64,000 nt of DNA from Carnobacterium inhibens subsp. inhibens DSM 13024 (GTDB taxonomy: Bacteria; Bacillota; Bacilli; Lactobacillales; Carnobacteriaceae). The number at the start of each line of letters is the position of its first letter. Positions within the stretch are counted from its first letter, which is position 1. Where the stretch lies: the NCBI RefSeq assembly GCF_000746825.1, contig NZ_JQIV01000006.1, forward strand, positions 1,418,784 to 1,482,783, given 5' to 3'. Of this stretch, positions 17,443-24,642 are shown piece by piece. Under the pieces are notes generated by a model. That model was not told the origin of the DNA, ran no database searches, and saw only the letters and a list, made by a program, of their open reading frames with translations. Position numbers and translations under genes: made by a program.

Positions 17443-18648
17443 ATGCAGACAAAAGAAGTTTTAAAAAATCAACTTTTAGCAAAAGTGTTGCCTTTCTGGT
17501 TATCCCAGCAAGATAATACGAATGGTGGATTTTACGGCAAATTATCCATTGATTTGGAGTCCGACCCGCTTGCTCCTAAAGGTGGGGTCATGATGTCCCG
17601 ATTCTTATGGACGTTTTCTCATTCTTATAATGCATTAAAAGATCAAGAGTACAAACTCGCTGCAGATCATGCTTACCATTTTATAACAGAAGCCTTATGG
17701 GATAATGAATACGGCGGCATTTATTGGCTTGTTGATGCCGAAGGTAAGCCTCTTAACCCTATCAAACATGTCTATGCCCAATCCTTTGCGATCTACGGTC
17801 TGAGCGAGTATGCGAAAATTGATCCAACTTCTGATGCACTAGAATATGCGAAAAAACTATATAACCTTATTGAAGAGAATGCTTACAATTCAAGCACTCT
17901 TGGTTATGAAGAAGAGTTTGATAAAAAATGGAAGCAAAAATCGCTATCACAAGTTGCTTCTCAAAATCCTAAAGTGAAGTATACAACAAATACACATTTG
18001 CATTTACTGGAAGCTTATACAAACCTTTACACAATATGGCCAAATGAAGCATTACTGAAAAAAATCCAACATCTGTTAACGTTGTTCATTACACACATCT
18101 TTCATCCTGCTGGTTACTGCCAACAAGAATTTGATCAAAACTGGACTTCAATCATTTCTGGAGTTTCTTATGGGCATGATATCGAAACTGCTTGGTTATT
18201 GGATGAAACTTTAGACTGCTGTAAAGTGGATGAAGATTTAGATAAAACGGTACGCAAGATGACATCTGAACTTGCTGCTTATTGCTACGAAAAGGGTTTA
18301 GATGAAAATGGTTGGATGGTCAATCATGGTGATGGTCCTCGTCTCGATAAAACGAAAGTTTGGTGGGTAGAAGCAGAAGCTGTTATTGGTTTTTACCATG
18401 CCTTTCAACAATCCGGGAACAGCAACTACCGAAATGCTGCATTAAATTTAGTTCAATTGATCCAGCAAAAATTTGTAGATCACCGTCCTGGAAGTGAATG
18501 GTATTCTCGTTTGGACGAAGACAATCAACTATTGTCGGTACTTCGTAAAAATGGAACTACAGAAGAAAACATATCAGATTCATGGAAAGGACCTTACCAT
18601 ACGGTTCGTTTTTATGTAGAAATGATCAAACGTCTGGAGGAAAAATAG
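17443..18648 (+). CDS. AGE-family cellobiose/mannobiose 2-epimerase
   Basis: 401 residues, an (alpha/alpha)6-barrel of the N-acylglucosamine 2-epimerase superfamily. GGFYG near the start, SRFLWTFSHSYN, the catalytic histidine segment YGHDIETAWLL and WWVEAEA are characteristic of the cellobiose 2-epimerase branch, which converts the reducing-end glucose or mannose of beta-1,4-disaccharides into its C2 epimer. In this locus conversion of mannobiose to mannosyl-glucose is the attractive reaction (inference). The ATG at 17443 has AGGAGG 7 bp upstream; a TTG at 17407 overlapping the MATE stop is rejected. The esterase gene starts 1 bp after this stop. Confidence 0.87.
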   Translation: MQTKEVLKNQLLAKVLPFWLSQQDNTNGGFYGKLSIDLESDPLAPKGGVMMSRFLWTFSHSYNALKDQEYKLAADHAYHFITEALWDNEYGGIYWLVDAEGKPLNPIKHVYAQSFAIYGLSEYAKIDPTSDALEYAKKLYNLIEENAYNSSTLGYEEEFDKKWKQKSLSQVASQNPKVKYTTNTHLHLLEAYTNLYTIWPNEALLKKIQHLLTLFITHIFHPAGYCQQEFDQNWTSIISGVSYGHDIETAWLLDETLDCCKVDEDLDKTVRKMTSELAAYCYEKGLDENGWMVNHGDGPRLDKTKVWWVEAEAVIGFYHAFQQSGNSNYRNAALNLVQLIQQKFVDHRPGSEWYSRLDEDNQLLSVLRKNGTTEENISDSWKGPYHTVRFYVEMIKRLEEK

Positions 18649-18649
18649 A

Positions 18650-19594
18650 ATGAAAATGAAAGAATTGGAAAACTATTCTGGCAGCGGCATCAAACCATCT
18701 GATTTTGATGCTTTTTGGGAAGATGGATTACTTGAAATGGAGTCTCTTCCACTTGATTACATACTAGATCCGGTAGATATCCCTTCGCAAGTTGCCAACT
18801 TTTATCATCTGACATTCAAAGGCGTTGGTGGAGCTACTATTCATTGTCAGCTCATTACGCCAAAAGAAACTGCCGGCAGAAACTTTAAAGGTCTACTTCA
18901 ATTTCATGGATACCACACAGATTCAGGTGATTTCCAAGATAAAATTGGATGGGCAGCTGAAGGTTTTGTTGTCTTAGCAATGGATGCTCGCGGACAAGGC
19001 GGACTGTCTGAAGACCGTACGCAAACAAGCGGAGGTGTTATGAAAGGACTGATCATTCGCGGCATGGAAGAAGGAAAAAATAATCTTTATTTTAGACAAG
19101 TTTTCTTAGATACAGCTCATGTAGCTCGAATCTTAAAATCAATGGATTTTGTAAATGAAAATCGCATCTATGCTCAAGGAGCTTCTCAAGGCGGCGGTCT
19201 GACCATTGCTTGTGCAGGCCTTGTTCCTGACCTTTACCGTGTCTATGTCTCTTATCCTTTTCTTTCTGATTACCGAAAAGCGTATTCTCTTGGTGCTCAA
19301 ACATCTGCTTTTGAAGAAATTCCATATTGGTTCCAATTCCGCGATCCGCTTCATAAACGTGAAAAGGAAATTTTCGATACATTAGAATATATTGATATCC
19401 AGCATTTTGCTCCTCGTATAAAAGCAGAAGTGTGTTGGGCTGTTGGGATGCAAGACACCATCGTCCCACCAATTACTCAAATGGCAACTTACAACAACAT
19501 TCCAACTAAAAAGAACTTAATTATTTTGCCAGAATATGGTCATGAGTATTTGCCAAAAGTCAGCGATGACATGCGCAGTTATTTTATCGATTAA
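18650..19594 (+). CDS. CE7 acetyl esterase (acetyl xylan esterase/cephalosporin C deacetylase family)
   Basis: 314 residues, the usual CE7 length. All three family signatures are present: RGQ at 114-116, GASQG with nucleophile S179, and HE at 298-299; D269 in QDT completes the triad. The family removes acetyl groups from small acetylated sugars inside the cell, and no signal peptide is present here. Next to GH113, GH36 and the 2-epimerase it would deacetylate imported acetylated manno-oligosaccharides (inference); acetylated xylo-oligosaccharides are an alternative, but no xylanase or xylosidase gene is nearby. Confidence 0.93.
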   Translation: MKMKELENYSGSGIKPSDFDAFWEDGLLEMESLPLDYILDPVDIPSQVANFYHLTFKGVGGATIHCQLITPKETAGRNFKGLLQFHGYHTDSGDFQDKIGWAAEGFVVLAMDARGQGGLSEDRTQTSGGVMKGLIIRGMEEGKNNLYFRQVFLDTAHVARILKSMDFVNENRIYAQGASQGGGLTIACAGLVPDLYRVYVSYPFLSDYRKAYSLGAQTSAFEEIPYWFQFRDPLHKREKEIFDTLEYIDIQHFAPRIKAEVCWAVGMQDTIVPPITQMATYNNIPTKKNLIILPEYGHEYLPKVSDDMRSYFID

Positions 19595-19605
19595 ATAGAC
19601 GAGAG

Positions 19606-19820
19606 TGGGACAAAAAGCGTTTAGACCCGAATCACTGGAACGAATAAGCGCAGTATGGTCATCGACCATCGAATAGAAGCACTGTAGGCTAACGCCTAAG
19701 TGTATCATGTCTGTACATAGCTGAAGCTACTACAGCCATGACAAAGTGGACGTCGGGTCTGTTTTTTGGAGCACGTTTTAGAATAAACATTCGTAGGAAG
19801 AGGCTGGGATTTTTGTCCCA
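19606..19820. repeat. MITE-like element with 11-bp inverted ends
   Basis: TGGGACAAAAA (19606-19616) and its exact complement TTTTTGTCCCA (19810-19820) bound a 215-bp non-coding segment. Its interior is an array of perfect hairpins. Length, inverted ends and lack of coding capacity fit a miniature inverted-repeat or structured intergenic repeat. No clear target-site duplication was seen. Confidence 0.5.
19623..19767 (+). ncRNA. candidate structured RNA with multibranch fold
   Basis: A closing stem AGACCCGA (19623-19630) with TCGGGTCT (19753-19760) is followed by G and TTTTTT. Inside are ATGGTC-ATC-GACCAT (19655-19669), CACT/AGTG enclosing AGGC-TAAC-GCCT (19680-19702), and a nested stem of TCATG, CTGTA and TAGCT pairing in order with AGCTA, TACAG and CATGA (19705-19741). 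The fold could be a real RNA or the secondary structure of a mobile repeat. It lies downstream of the esterase gene in the same direction. Confidence 0.45.
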
Positions 19821-19833
19821 GCCTCCTTCCTAC
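19793..19833. terminator. long hairpin between convergent genes
   Basis: GTAGGAAGAGGCTGGGA pairs with TCCCAGCCTCCTTCCTAC (one bulge), loop TTTTTG. It stands between the plus-strand esterase and the minus-strand PAS-GGDEF gene. Neither flank has a strong T-run, so termination is likely but not certain. Confidence 0.55.
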
Positions 19834-19881
19834 TACTTCTTTAACTTTAGTTTGTTTAGAGATATTGTCTGACTAGAAACG

Positions 19882-20874
19882 TTATAAAACAACTTGATTT
19901 CCGCCATTTTTTTGAGCTGCCACTAATTTTTGAGCTGTTCTTTGAATCAATTCACTGATTGTTTCATCTGGATGATAAGTAGAAACTCCTGCACTAACAC
20001 TTACGTGTCTAGACACTTCGAATACAGTTTCTAGAACAGTTTGTTTGATTATTTCAGCCAATATGCCAGCTTCTTCTTTTTCTGTATTTTCTAGTACGAT
20101 TACAAATACAGAATCTCTATATCTTCCAGCCACGTATCTATCTTGAATAGAAGATATGATCACTTGTCCCGTTACTTTCAATACTTCCTCACTCAACATT
20201 ATTCCAAAATCGTCTTCAATTTTAGCATAGTTGTCTACGCTTAAAACAATAATCGACATTGGCTGTTCTTGCTTTTTAGCTCGATTCGAGTGTTTTACCA
20301 ACTCTACTATGATAGCTGATCGTGTATAAAGGGAAGTCAGTGCATCTCTCTTCATTTGAGTTGCTAAAGTCTTATTTTTCACCACTAATTGTTCTCTTTC
20401 AAGTTCCTCTTGTGTTATATCAAATACAATCCCGGTAAGAAATAACGGTCTTCCATTTTCATCTCTTTCCGTTACTTTTCCTCGGTCTTGATAAACTTTC
20501 CAAGAACCATCTTTAGCTTGGATACGGTACTTCACTTCCCACACAGGTATTTCCCCTTTTAAGTGATCCATCATCAATTGCATCACTCCATCTTTATCGT
20601 CAGGATGGACTTTGTCTGTGAAGAATTCATATGGAACTTTCTCAGGCAGATCCTCTTTCATATACCCTATTGCTTCTGCTTTTAAAGGATTGAACGTTAC
20701 TTCGTTTGTAGTAAAATCCCAGAACCACTGCCCTAAGTTTCCTGTCCATCCAAATTCCAGGCGTTCTGATTTTTGAAAAGTCAGTAATAATTCTTTATTC
20801 AATCGATCTAATGATTGCACCTTTAAAAGTAGTTCTTCTTTTGTTAATTCTTCATATTCTTTATGTTCTTTCAT
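19882..20874 (-). CDS. PAS protein with degenerate GGDEF domain
   Basis: 330 residues: a short coiled-coil N-terminus (1-40), a PAS_3-type domain with PAC motif (about 45-165, ending FLTGIVFDITQ), a linker helix and a GGDEF-fold domain (about 180-330). The active-site loop that should read RxGGDEF is RYRDSVF, so the metal and GTP residues are lost and cyclase activity is not expected. SVDNYAKIEDDFG still matches the preceding fold motif. It may act as a sensor or a nucleotide-binding remnant. It has no membrane segment. AAAGGAGGG precedes the ATG. The gene appears monocistronic. Confidence 0.85.
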   Translation of the reverse strand: MKEHKEYEELTKEELLLKVQSLDRLNKELLLTFQKSERLEFGWTGNLGQWFWDFTTNEVTFNPLKAEAIGYMKEDLPEKVPYEFFTDKVHPDDKDGVMQLMMDHLKGEIPVWEVKYRIQAKDGSWKVYQDRGKVTERDENGRPLFLTGIVFDITQEELEREQLVVKNKTLATQMKRDALTSLYTRSAIIVELVKHSNRAKKQEQPMSIIVLSVDNYAKIEDDFGIMLSEEVLKVTGQVIISSIQDRYVAGRYRDSVFVIVLENTEKEEAGILAEIIKQTVLETVFEVSRHVSVSAGVSTYHPDETISELIQRTAQKLVAAQKNGGNQVVL

Positions 20875-21057
20875 GATATCCCTCCTTTTACACTCTTTTT
20901 GAGTTTAAAACTATGTCAAATTAAGTGTACTTTATTTTTGAGAACGGTTCAATGCTTATAAAAATATATGAAAAATTAGAGACCTTGCATTACCTGCATG
21001 ATGTCTAATCGTTGCCGTATCGGAAATTATTCACTTAATTTTTGCGAAAAAAAATAG

Positions 21058-21318
21058 TCACCTACTTTTCATCAATAGATTAATGGCTTGCTGGATACTT
21101 TCTTCTTCAGAAGTACCTTCTTTTATATTTTCTTGGACACATTCGACTAGGTTCTCCGCTACGATTAAACTGATTGCACGATCAAGACTAGAACGAACAG
21201 CTGATAACTGTGTCACGATAGCTGTACAATCTTTTTCTTCTTCGATCATCTTCAATACCCCATGCAGCTGTCCATCTGAGCGTTTTAAACGATTTACGAT
21301 TTTTGCATTGTATTCCAT
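21058..21318 (-). CDS. cstR: CstR-type persulfide-sensing repressor
   Basis: 86 residues of the CsoR/RcnR fold. Cys31 (EEKDC) and Cys60 (ENLVEC) fall at the positions used by S. aureus CstR. The histidine that copper-sensing CsoR uses before the second Cys is replaced by Asn56, so this is a sulfur-species sensor rather than a copper sensor. The ATG at 21318 overlaps the TAA of the rhodanese gene (TAATG); longer in-frame readings run back through the rhodanese gene in another frame and are rejected. Last gene of the operon, so it is expected to repress its own operon through the site at 23647-23668. Confidence 0.9.
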   Translation of the reverse strand: MEYNAKIVNRLKRSDGQLHGVLKMIEEEKDCTAIVTQLSAVRSSLDRAISLIVAENLVECVQENIKEGTSEEESIQQAINLLMKSR

Positions 21319-21614
21319 TATACAGTATCTCCTCTCCACGCAGAAATGCCGCCCATTACGTTTGTTACGTTGTATCCCTCTTTTGCTAATAATTGACAAG
21401 CTCTGGCAGAACGTGCTCCTGAATGACACATAACATAATAGTCTTGTTCTTTATCTAATGTTTTTTTCGCATATTCTAAATCGCTTAAAGGTACATGAAT
21501 AGCACCGTCTACATGTTTTGTTTGCCATTCATCTTGTTCGCGTACATCCACTAAAGAAACTTTCTCTCTTTTCCATTTTTGTTCAAACTCTGGCATTGAT
21601 ATCGAATTATACAT
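21318..21614 (-). CDS. single-domain rhodanese
   Basis: 98 residues. The active-site Cys63 lies in CHSGARS, followed by the typical GGISAW end. It carries sulfane sulfur as a Cys persulfide and passes it to acceptors. Its ends are coupled to both neighbours: the start touches the CoA-disulfide reductase stop at 21614 and its stop overlaps the cstR start. Confidence 0.92.
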   Translation of the reverse strand: MYNSISMPEFEQKWKREKVSLVDVREQDEWQTKHVDGAIHVPLSDLEYAKKTLDKEQDYYVMCHSGARSARACQLLAKEGYNVTNVMGGISAWRGDTV

Positions 21615-23266
21615 TATTTTTCCACCTTTTCTGGTCTGACTGTTGAATAAAGAGCAAATGCTCCATCCAAATTTTTAACCTTATATCCTTTTTGTTTCAA
21701 AATCCGTTCAGCAATGTAGCTGCGTAACCCACTGTGACAACTCACAATGATTGGTTGGTGTTTAGGCACTTCTGACAAACGTTCTCGTAACTGATCAAGA
21801 GGAATATTCATCGCTCCTTTTAAGCGACCATTATTAACTAGTTCATTTTCATTACGCACATCTAATAATAAATAACCTTCTTCTTGCCTTGCTTCTAATT
21901 CATGCCATTGAATCGAATCGCTTACTCCTTCAATAATGTTCAAAGCAGCATATCCAGCCATATTCACAGGATCTTTTGCTGATCCATACGGAGGAGCATA
22001 AGTGAATTCTAATTCTGGTAACTCGTGAACACTCATCCCTGCTTTGATAGCTGTTGCGATAATATCAATGCGTTTATCTACCCCATCTTCTCCAACAGCT
22101 TGTGCACCATAAATTTTCCCGTTTAAAGGATTAAACAGTAGTTTCAGTAAGATCGTACCGGCATTTGGATAATAACCTGCATGACTTTTCCCTTGGATAT
22201 GGACGATTTCATACTTTTCATTTGCCTGTTTTAACTGTCTTTCATTTAATCCAGTTGAGGCTGCTGTTTGATTAAATACGCGAACAATTGCAGTACCGAT
22301 ACTACCTTTATTTTTTCGAGGCAACCCACTAATCACATCAGCAACTTGTCTTCCCTGACGATTAGCTGGAGAAGCTAGAGCGATCATTGTATCTTCTCCA
22401 TTGATTTGTTGTTTTACTACAATAGCATCTCCGACAGCATAGATATCTTTTTGACTTGTTTCATACTGTTCGTTTACTAGTATACCACCACTCAAACCGG
22501 TTTCGATACCCGCAGTTAAGGCCAAGTTCGTTTCAGGTTTTACACCAACAGACATCAATGTGATATCACTTTCTAAGCGTTCGCCATTATCAAGCACAAT
22601 CACTTTTCCTTCTTCTTCAAACGATTCAGCTGCTGCTCCTGTATGCAACTCAATGCCATTTGCATTTAATTCTTTCGTGATATAAACAGCCATTTCTTCA
22701 TCTAAAGGCGGCAAAACTTGTGGTGCTTTCTCAATAATAGTAACATCCAATCCACGATGAACTAAACTTTCCGCCATTTCTAAACCAATAAACCCTGCTC
22801 CAATAATAACGGCTTTTTTAGGGTTCTCTTCTTCAATAAATGCTGTGATGGCATCTACATCTGGAACAGAACGCAACGTGAAAATATTTTTCGCTTCTTC
22901 TAGACCTTTAGCTGATGGAATAAACGGCTTAGCTCCAGGGGAAAGAATCAATTTGTCATAAGATAACTTATATTCTCCTTCTATTGTTCGAACTGCCACT
23001 TCTTTTTGTTTAGTGTCTATCGCTACTGCTTCACTATAAGGACGTATATCTAGTTCGAAACGTGCTTGTAGAGCTTCTGGTGTTTGTACCAACAAATCGT
23101 TTCTTTCTTCAATTTCTCCAGCCACATAATATGGCAGACCGCAGTTAGCAAATGAAACATATGGCCCTTTTTCCAATACAATAATTTCAGCCGACTCATT
23201 TAAGCGCCTTAATCGAGTTGCCGCAGACATTCCACCAGCTACTCCTCCTACAATAACAACTTTCAT
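21614..23266 (-). CDS. cdr: CoA-disulfide/persulfide reductase with C-terminal rhodanese domain
   Basis: 550 residues. Residues 1-440 form a two-dinucleotide-binding flavoprotein (GGVAGGMSAA for FAD, GAGFIGLEMAE for NAD(P)H, AVGDA near 275) with redox Cys42 in SFANCGLPY, the CoADR signature. Residues about 460-545 are a rhodanese domain with Cys510 in CHSGLRS. Such CoADR-RHD enzymes reduce CoA-disulfide, CoA-persulfide or polysulfide with NAD(P)H. The operon context with two free rhodaneses and CstR fits sulfide/persulfide detoxification in the cytoplasm. Start and stop overlap both neighbours by one base. Confidence 0.92.
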   Translation of the reverse strand: MKVVIVGGVAGGMSAATRLRRLNESAEIIVLEKGPYVSFANCGLPYYVAGEIEERNDLLVQTPEALQARFELDIRPYSEAVAIDTKQKEVAVRTIEGEYKLSYDKLILSPGAKPFIPSAKGLEEAKNIFTLRSVPDVDAITAFIEEENPKKAVIIGAGFIGLEMAESLVHRGLDVTIIEKAPQVLPPLDEEMAVYITKELNANGIELHTGAAAESFEEEGKVIVLDNGERLESDITLMSVGVKPETNLALTAGIETGLSGGILVNEQYETSQKDIYAVGDAIVVKQQINGEDTMIALASPANRQGRQVADVISGLPRKNKGSIGTAIVRVFNQTAASTGLNERQLKQANEKYEIVHIQGKSHAGYYPNAGTILLKLLFNPLNGKIYGAQAVGEDGVDKRIDIIATAIKAGMSVHELPELEFTYAPPYGSAKDPVNMAGYAALNIIEGVSDSIQWHELEARQEEGYLLLDVRNENELVNNGRLKGAMNIPLDQLRERLSEVPKHQPIIVSCHSGLRSYIAERILKQKGYKVKNLDGAFALYSTVRPEKVEK

Positions 23267-23571
23267 TATATTCTTCCTCCTTTTCTAGCTCCAGACCAAG
23301 ACATCATTCCTCCGCGAACATTCACCACGTCGTGTCCTTGTTTCTTTAAAAAATTTACGGCTTTCTTACTTCGCATACCAGATTGACAAATGACATAGAC
23401 TTTACCCTTTGGGGTATAATCTGCGATTGTACCTAATGGTATATTTTTAGCTCCAGGTATATGTCCCTTTATAAATTCCTGTGTTTCTCGTACATCAATA
23501 ATTTGTGGTTTTTTCGTTACTTTCTTTTCCAATTCATCGGTTGAAATGGATGGTACTGGTTTAAAAAACAT
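23266..23571 (-). CDS. rhodanese, first gene of the cst-like operon
   Basis: 101 residues; active-site Cys62 in CQSGMRS, GGMMSWSG near the end. The N-terminus (MFFKPVPSISTDEL) has no signal peptide. It is a persulfide carrier, likely partner of the CoADR-rhodanese enzyme encoded directly after it. AGGAGG precedes the ATG and the promoter with the CstR site lies about 75 bp upstream. Confidence 0.9.
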   Translation of the reverse strand: MFFKPVPSISTDELEKKVTKKPQIIDVRETQEFIKGHIPGAKNIPLGTIADYTPKGKVYVICQSGMRSKKAVNFLKKQGHDVVNVRGGMMSWSGARKGGRI

Positions 23572-23646
23572 GTTTTGCCTCCTAATTTAATTTTTTTTAT
23601 AATCCTTTTCACTACACTCTATTGAACCTACCCCTGCGCGTATATA

Positions 23647-23675
23647 AATATACCCCGTGTGGTATATTTTGTAAA
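23647..23675 (-). promoter_or_regulatory. cst operon promoter with CstR operator
   Basis: On the minus strand TTTACA (23670-23675), 17 bp and TATATT (23647-23652). The inverted repeat AATATACC-CCGTGT-GGTATATT (23647-23668) fills the spacer and -10, the classic CsoR/CstR arrangement with GC-rich TACCCC/GGGGTA-like half-sites. A second half-site, TACCCCTGCGCGTATA, begins at 23628. Confidence 0.78.
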
Positions 23676-23749
23676 GAATTTTTAATTTTAACTTTGCATT
23701 TAATTTTATGGTTTTTTTTACTATTTAACTAATTCATCCATTAAAAATT

Positions 23750-23807
23750 AACACAAAATAACATAAAAGTTATTTCGTGTTGTTTTTTAACCAATAAATG
23801 TTACAAT
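23750..23807 (+). promoter_or_regulatory. deoR-family gene promoter with inverted repeat
   Basis: TTGTTT (23780-23785), 16 bp and an extended -10 TGT-TACAAT (23802-23807). Just upstream, AACACAAAATAAC (23750-23762) pairs with GTTATTTCGTGTT (23769-23781) with one mismatch and overlaps the -35, a plausible autoregulatory operator. It could also act as a terminator because GTTTTTT follows, but no plus-strand gene lies upstream. Confidence 0.5.
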
Positions 23808-23853
23808 GAGTTATAAATATAACGTATTTATCCCCATTAAGGAGGTTACATGA

Positions 23854-24642
23854 TTGAATCAAACAAAAAGGCAAGAACTCATTAATGATTTGTTAAAAGT
23901 AAATGGTGAAGTCAGTTCAAAAGAACTCGCTGATGAATTAAGTGTCTCTATGATGACGATTAATCGGGACTTAAAAGAACTGACTAAATGGGAAGATGAC
24001 ATACAGTTAGTTCATGGAGGAGCCATTTACAGAGGTGAAAATTCTTTTGAAAATCCTATCTCTATTAAAGAAGAAGTCAGTGTCCAAGAGAAAAAAATGA
24101 TTGCTAAATTTTGCAGAACATTGGTTAAACCAGGCAGTTCTGTTTTTATTGAGACAGGTACAACTACATTAGCTGTAGCAAGAGAAATTTTTACTATTAA
24201 AAATTGTCAGTTTTATACCAATTCTTTATTGGTTATGAATGCTTTGTCAAAATATGAAGATATTCAGTTACATTGTGTCCCAGGAAAATATCGTGATCTT
24301 TCAAAAGGTTTCTTAGGATTAGAGACTGCTGAATTTGTCCAACATTTTAATTTTGACGTTGCTTTTATTGGAGCTGAAGGCATCAACCTTGAATCAGGCG
24401 TTTCTCTGCCAAATGAAGAAGATGCCTTTACTAAAAAAGCGATTCTAAAACAATCTAAAAAAACGATCCTTGTTGCTGATCATAAAAAATTTGACTTGTC
24501 TTATTTGTATAAAGTTGGGAACATCACTGACTTTGACATGATCGTCACTGATTTGCCAAGTGATGAAGAGACTTTCAAGAAATTAAGTACTGTGACTACT
24601 ATAAAATCTGTTAGAAACGAGGATAAGAATGATGAAAATTAA
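23854..24642 (+). CDS. DeoR family transcriptional regulator
   Basis: 262 residues: N-terminal DeoR helix-turn-helix (KRQELINDLLKVNGEVSSKE, then SVSMMTINRDLKEL) and a DeoRC sensor domain (IETGTTTLAVA, GAEGI, KKTILVADHKKFD) that normally binds a phosphorylated sugar. The start is TTG, 8 bp after GGAGG; an ATG at 23850 in another frame stops after 11 codons. It overlaps the M24-like gene by 14 bp, so the two are coupled. No sugar enzyme is adjacent, so the inducer is unknown. Confidence 0.88.
   Translation: MNQTKRQELINDLLKVNGEVSSKELADELSVSMMTINRDLKELTKWEDDIQLVHGGAIYRGENSFENPISIKEEVSVQEKKMIAKFCRTLVKPGSSVFIETGTTTLAVAREIFTIKNCQFYTNSLLVMNALSKYEDIQLHCVPGKYRDLSKGFLGLETAEFVQHFNFDVAFIGAEGINLESGVSLPNEEDAFTKKAILKQSKKTILVADHKKFDLSYLYKVGNITDFDMIVTDLPSDEETFKKLSTVTTIKSVRNEDKNDEN

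Noticed and set aside
19092-19472. Minus-strand frame of 126 codons inside the CE7 esterase
   Set aside because: Antisense shadow of a gene with all catalytic motifs; no start signal and odd composition.
19600-19840. tRNA or CRISPR-like repeats in the hairpin-rich segment
   Set aside because: No cloverleaf with GTTC arm and no regularly spaced direct repeats; the hairpins differ in sequence.
21319-21429. N-terminal extension of CstR in the frame overlapping the rhodanese gene
   Set aside because: The overlapping frame inside the rhodanese gene is not CsoR-like; the ATG at 21318 gives the exact CstR length and Cys31/Cys60 numbering.
23850-23883. ATG at 23850 as start of the DeoR-family gene
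   Set aside because: It is in another frame and stops after 11 codons; the TTG at 23854 opens the helix-turn-helix frame.
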